Assembly: GCF_003425985.1 (NCBI RefSeq)
Contig: NZ_CP022985.1
Span: 1,091,501-1,155,500 of the forward strand
Direction: 5' to 3'
From: Mariniflexile sp. TRM1-10
GTDB taxonomy: Bacteria > Bacteroidota > Bacteroidia > Flavobacteriales > Flavobacteriaceae
DNA: 64,000 nucleotides
Below are positions 17,563 through 28,150 of the stretch, piece after piece; the stretch's first letter is position 1; the number at the start of each line of letters is the position of its first letter. Position numbers and translations under genes: made by a program. The notes beneath the pieces are model-generated. The model did no database searches, was not told where the DNA came from, and was given only the letters and a program-made list of their open reading frames with translations.

Positions 17563-19158
17563 ATGAAAAATACATATATATACATCATGTTGGTAGGTGC
17601 GTTGTCTTTAAGCTCATGTAGTTTAGATACACAACCATACACAGAATTAACGGAAACTAACTTTTATTCCACACCAAAAGATGCATTAACTGCTTTAATA
17701 GGATGTTATGATGGTTTACAAGTGGCAACCGGCGCATCAGGCACTGGACTTCCAGTAGCGACCGAGGTTTTCTCAGACGATTGTTTTGGAGGAACAGGAA
17801 ATGCCGATGGTTATAATTATGCGGCCTTGGATGAATTTGATATTACGCGAGCACCTAGCTATGTTGATTTATTTAATGGCAATTGGGTAGCTTATTACAA
17901 AGCTATTTACCGCTGTAATGTGTTGTTACAAAAAATGGATCAAATTGAATGGGGTGGAGATGATGTTTTAAGAAACACTTACGAATCTGAAGCCAGATTT
18001 ATTCGAGCTTACATTTACTTTGAAATGGTGAGATTATGGGGGAATATTCCCTTGTTAACAGAACCTTCAACAGAAAACATTCCACAAGCATTGCCTGAAG
18101 AAGTTTATAAAGTAATCGCAGAAGATTTAGCTTTTGCTTCAGAAAATTTACCATCTGTAGCTTATAGCACGGTTGATAATGGTCGTGTTACTAAATGGGC
18201 TGCTAAATCCTTGCTTGGACGCGTATATTTATACTATACAGGGTATTATGGTGCCTCAGATTTGGCAGGTGTCGTAACAAAAGCACAAGCCTTAGGGCAT
18301 TTAGAAGATGTCATAACATCTAGCGGGCATGGTCTTGTTGATGATTTTGCTTCATTGTGGCCAGTTGCTGCTGCCTATTCCGATATGGACTATGCTGGAG
18401 AAGATAATAAAGAAATCGTGTTCTCTATCAAATACACATTTACCAGTGATTATAACGGAAATATAGATGGTAACCATTGGTTGGTCATGTTTGGAATGAG
18501 AGAGTTTTCATATGTACCTTACGGAAATGGTTGGGGCGTTACAGTAAATCCTAAACTTTGGGATGCTTACAGTGATAATGACACCAGAAGATCGGCGACC
18601 ATAATTTCAGTTGATGATGAAGAAATTCCTTTTGACAAAGTTGACAATCAACGAGAATATACAGGATATTACAACAAAAAATACACACCAATGTCTATGT
18701 TAGATGATGAAGGAAACACGGTATCAGCTGTGAATCAATTTGAGGTAACAGATTTTCAAATTAACCAATTTCAAGATTATGTGGTTTTAAGATACGCCGA
18801 TGTGTTACTTATGGCGGCTGAATTGGGAAGTGCCAATGCCCAAGCTTATTTTGACCAAGTAAGACAACGTGCTTACAAGGCCAATTTCACATCTGTTTCA
18901 GTATCTCAAGAAAACATTATGAATGAAAGACATTTAGAATTTGCGTTAGAAGGCATTAGATTTTACGATCTTTTACGCCAAGGTGTAGACACCGCTGCTG
19001 CAACAATTGCAGAAACTACCACACTTTTAAGTGGCGGTGTTCCAGAAACAAAAACCATTTCTGAAAACAATATAAAGACCACTAAAGGATTGCAACAAAT
19101 TCCGAACACACAAATTACTTTGTCTGATGGCGTTTTACAGCAAAATGCTGGTTGGTAA
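17563..19158 (+). CDS. susD: SusD-like lipoprotein (xyloglucan-type locus)
   Basis: Surface glycan-binding lid of the SusC above, starting 12 bp after its stop. The lipoprotein signal is MKNTYIYIMLVGALSLSSC (Cys19). The 531 residues show the SusD/RagB pattern, with an N-terminal TETNFYSTPKDALTALIGCYD segment, FIRAYIYFEMVRLWGNIPL and a C-terminal HLEFALEGIRFYDLLRQG. It is expected to bind the oligosaccharides made by the GH5 enzyme encoded downstream. Confidence 0.93.
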   Translation: MKNTYIYIMLVGALSLSSCSLDTQPYTELTETNFYSTPKDALTALIGCYDGLQVATGASGTGLPVATEVFSDDCFGGTGNADGYNYAALDEFDITRAPSYVDLFNGNWVAYYKAIYRCNVLLQKMDQIEWGGDDVLRNTYESEARFIRAYIYFEMVRLWGNIPLLTEPSTENIPQALPEEVYKVIAEDLAFASENLPSVAYSTVDNGRVTKWAAKSLLGRVYLYYTGYYGASDLAGVVTKAQALGHLEDVITSSGHGLVDDFASLWPVAAAYSDMDYAGEDNKEIVFSIKYTFTSDYNGNIDGNHWLVMFGMREFSYVPYGNGWGVTVNPKLWDAYSDNDTRRSATIISVDDEEIPFDKVDNQREYTGYYNKKYTPMSMLDDEGNTVSAVNQFEVTDFQINQFQDYVVLRYADVLLMAAELGSANAQAYFDQVRQRAYKANFTSVSVSQENIMNERHLEFALEGIRFYDLLRQGVDTAAATIAETTTLLSGGVPETKTISENNIKTTKGLQQIPNTQITLSDGVLQQNAGW

Positions 19159-19185
19159 TTTTTAACTAAACTAAATTTTTTAAAA

Positions 19186-21102
19186 ATGAAAAACATTAAA
19201 ATACTAATTGCATCATTTTTGATGTTAGGGATAGTCTCCCTAATTACATCATGTGAGCCAGAAAGTCATTCTTTAGGTAAAACTTTAGATAAATCTGACA
19301 TTCAGTTTGACATCACCCAAGATTTCACAGCAGATCCGGGAGGAAACACCGTTATATTAACAAACCAAACCAAAGGGGTTACCTTAAATTGGGATTATGT
19401 TACTGGAAAATCCAATAAAGCTTTAGAAACTGTAAAATATGCCTTTAAGGGCGACTACACTATAAAAATAACCGCAGTTACATCTGGTGGACTTGTAGAA
19501 TTGGATCCTGTTACCATTACCGTAACAGATGATAATTTAAATTATGTTAACGACCCACTTTGGACAGCACTTTCTGGAGGTGTTGGTCACTCTAAAACTT
19601 GGGTATTGGATTTAGATGAAAACGGCGATTCTAAATATTTTGCAGGACCTATGTATTTCTACGGAACAAGTAATGGATGGTTAGCCGAAGGAGGTGAATG
19701 GAGCGGTGGTGATACAGGTTGTTACGGAGACGATTGTTGGAATTGGAATCCAGAATGGAAAGGTAACCAATGGATTGCTGCTCAAGGTAATTACGGAAGC
19801 ATGACATTCAGTCTTGACGGCGGTCCTTTCTTAACAACAAATCATTTAATGATTCCAAGCTACGGAGAAGAATCTGGAACTTATTTTTTAGATATAAATA
19901 CTAAAACGCTAACAACATCAAATGCCACTATTTTACATACCAATGAATATGAAACCTGTGTGGATAATTGGTATGAAATGAAAGTTTTTTCTATAACTGA
20001 AAACTCTTTACAATTAGGTGTTTTAAGAAAAAGTAGTTGTGATGGAGCAGCAACATTAGTGTATAATTTCATTTCCAAAGAATACAGTGATAATTGGGTG
20101 CCAGAAGATTTACCAGATCCGAATCCATCTATTGATTTAGATGGGGGTAGTGTTGATGACTTGTTAGCTGTAACAACAACAACTTCAAAAACTTGGCATC
20201 TTAGTGCCGATTCTCCTTTTAATTGGACAGATTTGAATGGAAGTTTCTTAAATAATTTTAATACGGTTGAAGACTATGAAGCAGTTGGATGGACAGGATA
20301 TGTTGCTGCAGATCAAGATGACGTTATTAAAAACAAAATAACATTCTCAGACGATGGTAGTGTCAACACCATTGACAGTAATGGTGTCGAAGCATCCGGT
20401 ACCTACTCAACATCTACAGATGGAACAAATATTATTTCATTTACTGGTATTACTCCAACATTCCCAATAGGAAGCTCCTGGGCTACAGTATCAACAACAT
20501 CACAAAACCAATGGAAAATTGTTAAAACAGCTAAGACAGGTACACTTGTTACAGATATATGGTTTGGCAAACGTGATGAAGTTAAAAGTGAATATATGGT
20601 ATTCCATTTTGTGTTAGACGACCCATCGTCCGATCCAGATGCAGGCGTTAAAGCCATATTAACCAAAAACCCATGGAAACTTGACTCCAACCGAACCTAT
20701 GATGTTACAACAGGTTACGGCGCATTACAAGGACCCGTTGTATTCTCCGATTATGCCACTTGGGCTTGGAATCCGCTTCCAGGCGAGCATTATGCCGCTG
20801 GTGATGCAGGTGTTGATTATGGCACCATGACATTCAATACCAATGGCACCATGGTAGTTAACCAATTAACTGATATAGGAACAGTTACATTAAATGGAAA
20901 CTGGAGCGTAACAGATGGTGAATTATCTATTACAGCTGAAATGCTACACCCATGGACTGCAGATTTCGCTGTAGCAGACTGGACAGCAATACAAACTTTT
21001 AAAATAGAAAATGGTGCATTGCTTTTGCAAGCTGAAAGAGACCCTGTTTTATCAGGTGAAGATGCGTTCTGGATTACTTGGATATTTGTTCCAGGAACTT
21101 AA
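19186..21102 (+). CDS. Surface glycan-binding lipoprotein (SusE/F position)
   Basis: A 638-residue lipoprotein (Cys23, signal ending LITSC) directly after SusD, the position of SusE/SusF or surface glycan-binding proteins. The N-terminal part (about 35-115) looks PKD/Ig-like (GVTLNWDYVTGKSNK, FKGDYTIKITAVTSGG). The remainder has three or more repeated tryptophan-rich modules (KTWVLD, KTWHLS, NPWKLD), each opening with a T/P-W-x-L motif typical of these beta-sandwich modules. It has no enzymatic motif. A hairpin after its stop separates the uptake genes from the glycosidases. Confidence 0.82.
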   Translation: MKNIKILIASFLMLGIVSLITSCEPESHSLGKTLDKSDIQFDITQDFTADPGGNTVILTNQTKGVTLNWDYVTGKSNKALETVKYAFKGDYTIKITAVTSGGLVELDPVTITVTDDNLNYVNDPLWTALSGGVGHSKTWVLDLDENGDSKYFAGPMYFYGTSNGWLAEGGEWSGGDTGCYGDDCWNWNPEWKGNQWIAAQGNYGSMTFSLDGGPFLTTNHLMIPSYGEESGTYFLDINTKTLTTSNATILHTNEYETCVDNWYEMKVFSITENSLQLGVLRKSSCDGAATLVYNFISKEYSDNWVPEDLPDPNPSIDLDGGSVDDLLAVTTTTSKTWHLSADSPFNWTDLNGSFLNNFNTVEDYEAVGWTGYVAADQDDVIKNKITFSDDGSVNTIDSNGVEASGTYSTSTDGTNIISFTGITPTFPIGSSWATVSTTSQNQWKIVKTAKTGTLVTDIWFGKRDEVKSEYMVFHFVLDDPSSDPDAGVKAILTKNPWKLDSNRTYDVTTGYGALQGPVVFSDYATWAWNPLPGEHYAAGDAGVDYGTMTFNTNGTMVVNQLTDIGTVTLNGNWSVTDGELSITAEMLHPWTADFAVADWTAIQTFKIENGALLLQAERDPVLSGEDAFWITWIFVPGT

Positions 21103-21113
21103 ATTTAAATTTT

Positions 21114-21149
21114 AAATCACTGTGCTATTTAGAAATAGCACAGTGATTT
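21114..21149. terminator. Perfect hairpin after binding-protein gene
   Basis: AAATCACTGTGCTATT pairs perfectly with AATAGCACAGTGATTT across a 4-nt loop, 11 bp after the stop codon. No T-tract follows, so it may act as a weak terminator or as an mRNA-stabilising 3' hairpin that raises SusCD levels relative to the downstream enzymes. The rest of the 256-bp gap to the GH39 gene shows no other clear feature. Confidence 0.6.
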
Positions 21150-21358
21150 AATAATCATAAAAGTTGTCATAATACATGTGCCTCTGTTTATGAAAGCTGA
21201 AACTTTTATGAAAAAATCATGTACTCATTAGATAAAATACTATTAGAATTTTAATGAAATATTTTTAAAATTGACTGGCAATTTCAAAAAGACCATATTT
21301 AAAAACACCTCTATAGTCTTCAATACTTTACCAAAGCAATTTTCAATCAATAAAAGTG

Positions 21359-22951
21359 ATGAAACAAATCCTCCTATTAACATTTACAATAATTTTTAGT
21401 TTGTCACAATTTCTATTGGCACAAACTAATAAAAACGCATTATTGAATAACCAAAGAACTATTGAGCTAGATTACAATAAAACATCTGGCAAACTAAATA
21501 CTACGTTTAAAGAGTGTATTGGAGCTGGTCGTGCAAACGAAGGTTTGCGTGCCGATTGGCAACGACAACTAGCTATGGTAAAGCAAGATTGTGATTTTAA
21601 ATATATTAGAATGCATGGGCTGCTAACAGACGATATGGGTGTTTATAAATTAGACGAACAAGGAAGAAACCCACAATACAATTACCAATACATTGATGTG
21701 TTGTATGATTATATCCTAAGCATAGGAATGAAGCCTTTTGTAGAATTAAGCTTTATGCCCAATTATTTAGCGAGTGGAGACAAAACTGTTTTTTGGTGGA
21801 AAGGAAATATAACACCACCAAATAATTATGACAAATGGGCAAGTTTGATTGAAAATTTAGTGACTCATTTCACAGAACGCTATGGTAAAGAAGAAATAAA
21901 AACATGGTATTTTGAAGTGTGGAATGAACCAAACTTAAGTGACTTTTGGTCAGGTACTCAAGAAGAATATTTTAAGTTATATAAATATACCGCAGAAGCT
22001 GTAAAAAAAGTCAATCCAGAATATCGCATTGGAGGTCCTGCAACTGCTGGAAATGGGTGGATTGAAGAAACCATAAATTTTACGGAACAAAACAAAATAC
22101 CCTTAGATTATATTTCAACACATACCTACGGGGTAAAACAAGGTTATTTAGATGAGTTTGGAACATCTGGGACTATTTTAAATAAAGATGAATGGAGCGT
22201 TAGTGGCGATGTCATTGCGGTTCGCAAAAAAATGGATAGTTTATCAAAGCAAAATTTAGAATTGCATTACACCGAATGGAGTTCGTCCTATACTCCTGCA
22301 GATCCTATTCATGATAGCTACCACCAAGCCGCATACATTCTTCAAAAAATAAAACAAATTGGTAATGCTGCCAACTCCATGTCTTATTGGGTGTTTACCG
22401 ATATTTTCGAAGAAGCAGGTCCAAGATTTACACCTTTTCATGGTGGGTTTGGGTTGGTAAATTATCAAGGTATTAAAAAACCAGCCTATTATGCTTATGC
22501 CTTTATGAATAAATTAGGTGAAACCGAATTGCAAAACACTGACAACTATTCTTGGGCTACAAAAAATTCAAATGGAGATGTCCAATTCTTACTTTGGGAT
22601 TTTACAAATACACATCCTGGAGATACTGAGTTAAACCAAACCTACTACATTAAAGATTTGCCTTCAAAATCCAAAGGAAAAGCGAATATTCAAATTTCTA
22701 ATTTACCCAAAGGTGATTATACATTGGAAATCTACAAAGTAGGCTATAAACATAACGACCCCTATACGGCATATTTAAATATGGGCAAACCTAATCAGCT
22801 AACTAAAGATCAAGTAAGCTTCTTAAAAGAACAAAGCGATGGAAAACCTCTTAAAGAGGAAACCGTCAAAATAAAAGCTAATGGGGTATTTGCAAAAAAC
22901 CTTTCAATTAATGAAAATGATGTCCTTTTTGTTCAACTTAAAAAACAATAG
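21359..22951 (+). CDS. GH39-family glycoside hydrolase (beta-xylosidase-like)
   Basis: A 530-residue secreted enzyme with a signal peptide ending near LLAQ (about residue 21). The (beta/alpha)8 clan-A barrel has the acid/base in FEVWNEPN (Glu190) and the nucleophile in HYTEWSSS (Glu306), as in GH39 beta-xylosidases. A C-terminal beta-sandwich follows. GH39 also includes alpha-L-arabinopyranosidase-type and other activities, so the bond cut is not certain. It is the first of four glycosidases (GH39, GH31, GH3, GH5) on one strand. The start is the ATG at 21359, since the in-frame GTG just before it adds only one codon. Confidence 0.85.
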   Translation: MKQILLLTFTIIFSLSQFLLAQTNKNALLNNQRTIELDYNKTSGKLNTTFKECIGAGRANEGLRADWQRQLAMVKQDCDFKYIRMHGLLTDDMGVYKLDEQGRNPQYNYQYIDVLYDYILSIGMKPFVELSFMPNYLASGDKTVFWWKGNITPPNNYDKWASLIENLVTHFTERYGKEEIKTWYFEVWNEPNLSDFWSGTQEEYFKLYKYTAEAVKKVNPEYRIGGPATAGNGWIEETINFTEQNKIPLDYISTHTYGVKQGYLDEFGTSGTILNKDEWSVSGDVIAVRKKMDSLSKQNLELHYTEWSSSYTPADPIHDSYHQAAYILQKIKQIGNAANSMSYWVFTDIFEEAGPRFTPFHGGFGLVNYQGIKKPAYYAYAFMNKLGETELQNTDNYSWATKNSNGDVQFLLWDFTNTHPGDTELNQTYYIKDLPSKSKGKANIQISNLPKGDYTLEIYKVGYKHNDPYTAYLNMGKPNQLTKDQVSFLKEQSDGKPLKEETVKIKANGVFAKNLSINENDVLFVQLKKQ

Positions 22952-22995
22952 TTATAAAATAAATCATTAGGTATAAAATATCTTAAAATATTACA

Positions 22996-25863
22996 ATGAA
23001 ACTAAATAAACTCTATCTAGGTCTTTTTACAGGACTGTTATTAACATCTTGTTCAGCAAAACATTATGTAAAAACAGACAATGGCATTGTTATTAACATT
23101 AATAAAACCAACAAAGCAGAAATTAATAAGGTTCGATTAAACGTTTTAGGAGACGAACTCATTCATGTTTCGGCAACTCCAGAACAGGAATTTAAAAAAG
23201 ATTCTAGTTTAATTATACTTCCTAATTTAAAAAAAACACCGTTCAATGTAACTCAAAACGGAGACTCAATTACCCTTTCCACAAAAACATTACATGTCAT
23301 GGTTTCTTCAATGGATGGGGGCATTACATTTAAGGATCATGAAGGAAACATTATTTTAGCCGAAAAGCAAGGTGGCGGAAAAACGTTCAATCCTATAGAA
23401 GTTGAAGGCACCAAAGGCTACACAGTTCGCCAAATTTTTGAATCGCCAGAGGATGAAGCATTCTACGGGTTGGGTCAGCATCAATCGGACGAATTCAATT
23501 ATAAAAATAAAAGTGAAGAACTATTTCAGTATAACACCAAGGTTTCGGTACCTTTTATAGTTTCAAATAAAAATTATGGTCTGCTATGGGATAGTTATGC
23601 ATTAAGCCGTTTTGGTGATAGTCGGCCTTATGAGCAATTAAATGAAGTTTTTAAAATTTATAACAAAGAAGGAAAACAAGGAAGCTTTTCAGGCACTTAT
23701 AATGCACCCGAATATGGAAAAACACCACTAATTAGAGAAGAAGCGTCAATTTTCTTTGAGGACAAACAAAGTATTAAAAACCTACCAGAAAATTTCCCTT
23801 TGAAAAATGCCGAAGTTTTATATGAAGGCGCTATTGAAGCCAAAGAAAGTGGCGAATACAAATTCACACTATACTATGCTGGTTACATCAAAGTATTTTT
23901 AAACAACGAATTGGTGGTTCCAGAACGTTGGAGAACCGCATGGAATCCAAACAGCTACAAATTCTCAATGAATCTAAAGGCTGGAAAACGCGTGCCTTTA
24001 CGCATAGAATGGAACCCAAATGGCGGTACTTCGTATTGTGGTCTAAGGGTAAGAACACCTCAACTAGACGAAGAAAAAAACAACCAGGTTTGGTGGAGTG
24101 AAATGAACAAAAACCTAAACTATTATTTTGTTCATGGAAATTCTATGGACGACATCATAAAAGGCTATCGCACGCTAACAGGGAAATCCCAAATCATGCC
24201 AAAATGGGCCATGGGCTATTGGCAAAGTCGGGAAAGGTATAAAACGGAAGATGAAATTCTGAGCAATTTAAAGGAATTCAGAGAACGCCAAATTCCCATT
24301 GATAATATTGTTTTGGATTGGAATTATTGGGAAGAAGACGCTTGGGGAAGTCATGAATTCGATGCCGAACGTTTTCCTGATCCTAAAGGAATGGTAGATT
24401 CTATTCATGCCATGAATGCTAAAATGATGATTTCGGTATGGCCAAAATTCTATAAAACCACAGAACACTTTAAAGAATTTGATGAAAAAGGCTGGATGTA
24501 CCAACAAGCCATAAAAGATAGTATTCGCGACTGGGTTGGCCCAGGTTATGTAGGGTCTTTTTACGATGCTTATTCAGCTGATGCTCGAAAATTATTTTGG
24601 AAACAAATTTATGACAATCTATACCCTATCGGTGTTGATGCTTGGTGGATGGATGCTAGTGAACCAAACGTATTGGATTGTACAGATATGGATTATCGTA
24701 AATCACTACAAGGACCGACGGCTTTGGGGTCTTCCACCGAATTTTTCAATACCTATGCTTTAATGAATGCCGAAGCTATTTATAACGGTCAGCGTGAGGT
24801 AGCACCAAACAAGCGTGTGTTTTTACTAACACGCTCTGGATTTGCAGGATTACAGCGCTACTCTACCGCAACTTGGAGTGGCGATATCGCAACACGTTGG
24901 GAGGATATGAAGGCTCAAATTTCGGCTGGTTTAAACTTCGCTGTTAGCGGTATTCCATACTGGACAATGGATATTGGTGGTTTCTGTGTAGAAGATCGTT
25001 ATGTGGCTGCGCAATTACAATATAATCAGAACGGAAAAGAAAATGCAGATTATAAAGAATGGCGGGAGTTAAATGCACGTTGGCATCAATTTGGGGCTTT
25101 TGCACCATTATATAGATCACATGGACAATTTCCGTTTCGTGAACCATGGAATATTGCTCCTAAAGGACATCCTGCTTACGAGTCTATTCTATATTACAAC
25201 CAATTACGCTATAGGTTAATGCCTTATATCTACACGATGGCCGGTATGACTTATTTTGAGGATTATACCATCATGCGTCCATTGGTGATGGATTTTTCAA
25301 ATGATAAAACTGTTGAAAATATTGGCGATCAGTTTATGTTTGGTCCTTCCATAATGGTTAATCCAGTTTACAATTATGAAGCAAGGAATCGCAAGGTTTA
25401 CTTTCCCAAAACTTCAAATTGGTTCAATTTCTATACTGGTGAATTTATAAAGGGAGGACAAACATTAACGGTCGATGCGCCTTACGAACAAATTCCACTA
25501 TATATACGCGAAGGCGCTATAATTCCTGTAGGTCCAGAAATTCAATATACCGATGAGAAACCTGCCAACCACATCATCCTTTATGTTTACCAAGGAAAAG
25601 ACGGCAGTTTTACATTATACGAAGATGAATCTGGAAATTATAATTATGAAAAAGGGCATTTCTCCAATATTGCTTTCAACTATAACGATGCTTCAAAAAC
25701 AGTAACTATTGAAGATAGACAAGGTGAATTTGAAGGCATGCTTGAAAACCGAACATTTGAAATCATCACTGTAAGCAAAGAACAGCCAAAAGCATTTATG
25801 TATGATGCCAAAGGGAAAACTATTGAATACGATGGCAAAAAACAAACCATCAGTTTAAAATAA
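22996..25863 (+). CDS. GH31 alpha-xylosidase with PA14 insert
   Basis: A 955-residue lipoprotein (Cys19) that should remove alpha-1,6-xylose from the non-reducing end of xyloglucan oligosaccharides in the periplasm. A PA14-like insert lies at about 250-355 (VLYEGAIEAKESGEYKF, GYIKVFLNNELV). The catalytic nucleophile is in WWMDASEPN (Asp553) and the acid/base in TWSGDIATRW (Asp630). The combination of GH31 and PA14 is the known signature of bacterial xyloglucan alpha-xylosidases (such as those of Cellvibrio and Bacteroides ovatus). The neighbouring GH3 and BACON-GH5 genes support that role. Confidence 0.92.
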   Translation: MKLNKLYLGLFTGLLLTSCSAKHYVKTDNGIVININKTNKAEINKVRLNVLGDELIHVSATPEQEFKKDSSLIILPNLKKTPFNVTQNGDSITLSTKTLHVMVSSMDGGITFKDHEGNIILAEKQGGGKTFNPIEVEGTKGYTVRQIFESPEDEAFYGLGQHQSDEFNYKNKSEELFQYNTKVSVPFIVSNKNYGLLWDSYALSRFGDSRPYEQLNEVFKIYNKEGKQGSFSGTYNAPEYGKTPLIREEASIFFEDKQSIKNLPENFPLKNAEVLYEGAIEAKESGEYKFTLYYAGYIKVFLNNELVVPERWRTAWNPNSYKFSMNLKAGKRVPLRIEWNPNGGTSYCGLRVRTPQLDEEKNNQVWWSEMNKNLNYYFVHGNSMDDIIKGYRTLTGKSQIMPKWAMGYWQSRERYKTEDEILSNLKEFRERQIPIDNIVLDWNYWEEDAWGSHEFDAERFPDPKGMVDSIHAMNAKMMISVWPKFYKTTEHFKEFDEKGWMYQQAIKDSIRDWVGPGYVGSFYDAYSADARKLFWKQIYDNLYPIGVDAWWMDASEPNVLDCTDMDYRKSLQGPTALGSSTEFFNTYALMNAEAIYNGQREVAPNKRVFLLTRSGFAGLQRYSTATWSGDIATRWEDMKAQISAGLNFAVSGIPYWTMDIGGFCVEDRYVAAQLQYNQNGKENADYKEWRELNARWHQFGAFAPLYRSHGQFPFREPWNIAPKGHPAYESILYYNQLRYRLMPYIYTMAGMTYFEDYTIMRPLVMDFSNDKTVENIGDQFMFGPSIMVNPVYNYEARNRKVYFPKTSNWFNFYTGEFIKGGQTLTVDAPYEQIPLYIREGAIIPVGPEIQYTDEKPANHIILYVYQGKDGSFTLYEDESGNYNYEKGHFSNIAFNYNDASKTVTIEDRQGEFEGMLENRTFEIITVSKEQPKAFMYDAKGKTIEYDGKKQTISLK

Positions 25864-25897
25864 CAAACCAACTATACTATTTTTAAAAGACTTTAAA

Positions 25898-28138
25898 ATG
25901 AACATCAAGCATATATACACTTCAATGATTGCTGCTACTTTACTAGTAGTATCCTGTAAGGACACCAAACAATCTGAAAAAACAGCTAACAACACAATGG
26001 TTGCAGAATATAAAGGAAAACCCATCACCAAAGAATTCGACGCTAAAATTGATAGTCTTGTAGCGCAAATGACTTTAGAAGAAAAAACCGGTATGCTGCA
26101 TGGTAATAGTATGTTTGCTACAAAAGCAATTGAACGATTAGGAATACCTGAATTAACGATGGCAGATGGCCCTCTTGGTGTTCGCGAAGAAATTTCCAGA
26201 GATTCTTGGACAGCTGCAGGTTGGGACAACGATTTTGCTACCTACTACCCTGCGGGCGGTGGTTTAGCAGCCACTTGGAACACTGAATTAGCTTATCTAT
26301 TTGGCAGAAGCGTTGGCGAAGAAGCCATTGCAAGGGATAAAGATGTGCTGTTATCGCCAGCTATCAATATTATTAGATCACCACTAGGTGGAAGAACTTA
26401 CGAGTATTTTACAGAAGACCCTTTTTTAAACAAAAAAATAACCGTGCCATTTATAGTGGGCGTTCAAGAAAACGACGTGGCAGTTTGCGTTAAACATTAT
26501 GCGGCCAATAATCAAGAAACCAATAGGGATTTTGTTGATGTGCAAATAGATGAACGCACACTTCGCGAAATTTATTTACCAGCATTTGAAGCCGCTGTAA
26601 AAGAAGCACATGCTTATAGTTTTATGGGCGCATACAATAAATTCAGAGGGGAGTATTTATGCGAAAACGGCTATATGCTAAACGATGTTTTAAGGGATGA
26701 ATGGGGTTTTGAAGGCATCGTTATTTCAGATTGGGCCGCGGTTCATGATACCAAAAAATCCATAGAAAATGGGTTGGATGTTGAAATGGGAACCCCAAAA
26801 CCATTCAATGAATTCTTTTATGCGGATAGTTTAATTGAAAAAGTGAAGTCTGGAGAAATTGCTGAAAGCGATGTAGACACGCATGTAAAACGCATTTTAC
26901 GCATGATGTTCACCTTAAAAAGTATCGACGATAAAGGACGTGCAAAAGGCAGCATCAATACCGAAGCTCATTTTGAAGATGCTTATAAAATTGCGGCAGA
27001 ATCGGTCGTATTACTTAAAAACGACAAAAACCTATTACCACTTAAAACGGACAATATAAAAAGCATTGCGGTTATAGGTCATAATGCCATGAAAAAAAAT
27101 GCCTTAGGTGGTTTTGGCGCCGGTGTAAAAACAAAAAGAGAAGTAACACCATTAGAAGGTCTACAAAATAGACTCCCAAAATCCATCAAAATCAATTATG
27201 CCGAAGGGTATCTAGAACGCTATTCAAACGATGAAAAAGCAAAACTGGGTGACATCACATTGAATGGTCCCGTAACCATCAATACCTTAGAACCAAAATT
27301 ACTTGAAGAGGCTTTAAATGCTGCAAAAAATTCTGATGTAGCTATTATTTTCGCAGGTTCAAATAGAGATTACGAAACGGAAGCATCAGACAGAGCTAGT
27401 CTGGACTTACCTTTTGGGCAAGAAGAATTAATTAAAAAAGTATTGGAAGTAAACCCAAATACCATAGTCGTATTTATTGCTGGCGCTCCTTTTGATATTT
27501 TAGACATCAGTCAAAAATCCAGTTCATTAATTTGGAGCTGGTTTAATGGGTCTGAAGGCGGAAATGCCTTAGCGGATGTTATTTTAGGCAATGTAAACCC
27601 TTCAGGTAAATTACCATGGACGATGCCTAAAAAACTTGAAGATTCCCCGGCGCATGCTACTAATAGTTTTCCAGGTGATGAATCCGTAGTTTACACCGAG
27701 GGTATTTTAGTAGGGTATCGTTGGTTTGACACTAAAAATGTAGAACCATTATATCCTTTCGGATACGGCATGTCTTATACAACTTTTGAATTTTCGGATT
27801 TAAAAACAGATAAAGAAACTTATAATGCAGATGCTATTATTGAAGTCACATTCAATATCAAAAATACAGGAAAAGTGGCTGGTAAAGAAGTCGCACAATT
27901 ATACATTTCAGATCCAGAATCCTACGTTGAAAAAGCAGCACAAGAGCTAAAAGGTTTCGAAAAAGTATTCCTTAAAAGCGGTTCTTCAAAAACGGTGACC
28001 ATGCAACTTCCTGCTAAAGAATTGGCTTATTACAATGAAGTTAAAAAGCAATGGTTGGTAGAACCAGGAACCTATAAAATCAAAATAGGAAATTCTTCTA
28101 GAAACATAAAATCTGAGGTTTCCATTAATATCAAATAA
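25898..28138 (+). CDS. GH3 beta-glucosidase-like glycosidase
   Basis: A 746-residue lipoprotein (VVSC, Cys20). It has the GH3 TIM barrel with nucleophile in VISDWAAVHD (Asp278), conserved KHYAANNQE, the alpha/beta sandwich domain with NRDYETEASDR, and a C-terminal FnIII-like domain (ELAYYNEVKKQWLVEPG). In a xyloglucan locus this would release glucose from cello-oligosaccharide backbones after xylose removal by the GH31. It starts 34 bp after the GH31 stop and ends 12 bp before the GH5 gene, so the three are co-transcribed. Confidence 0.92.
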   Translation: MNIKHIYTSMIAATLLVVSCKDTKQSEKTANNTMVAEYKGKPITKEFDAKIDSLVAQMTLEEKTGMLHGNSMFATKAIERLGIPELTMADGPLGVREEISRDSWTAAGWDNDFATYYPAGGGLAATWNTELAYLFGRSVGEEAIARDKDVLLSPAINIIRSPLGGRTYEYFTEDPFLNKKITVPFIVGVQENDVAVCVKHYAANNQETNRDFVDVQIDERTLREIYLPAFEAAVKEAHAYSFMGAYNKFRGEYLCENGYMLNDVLRDEWGFEGIVISDWAAVHDTKKSIENGLDVEMGTPKPFNEFFYADSLIEKVKSGEIAESDVDTHVKRILRMMFTLKSIDDKGRAKGSINTEAHFEDAYKIAAESVVLLKNDKNLLPLKTDNIKSIAVIGHNAMKKNALGGFGAGVKTKREVTPLEGLQNRLPKSIKINYAEGYLERYSNDEKAKLGDITLNGPVTINTLEPKLLEEALNAAKNSDVAIIFAGSNRDYETEASDRASLDLPFGQEELIKKVLEVNPNTIVVFIAGAPFDILDISQKSSSLIWSWFNGSEGGNALADVILGNVNPSGKLPWTMPKKLEDSPAHATNSFPGDESVVYTEGILVGYRWFDTKNVEPLYPFGYGMSYTTFEFSDLKTDKETYNADAIIEVTFNIKNTGKVAGKEVAQLYISDPESYVEKAAQELKGFEKVFLKSGSSKTVTMQLPAKELAYYNEVKKQWLVEPGTYKIKIGNSSRNIKSEVSINIK

Positions 28139-28150
28139 ATACCGCTAAAC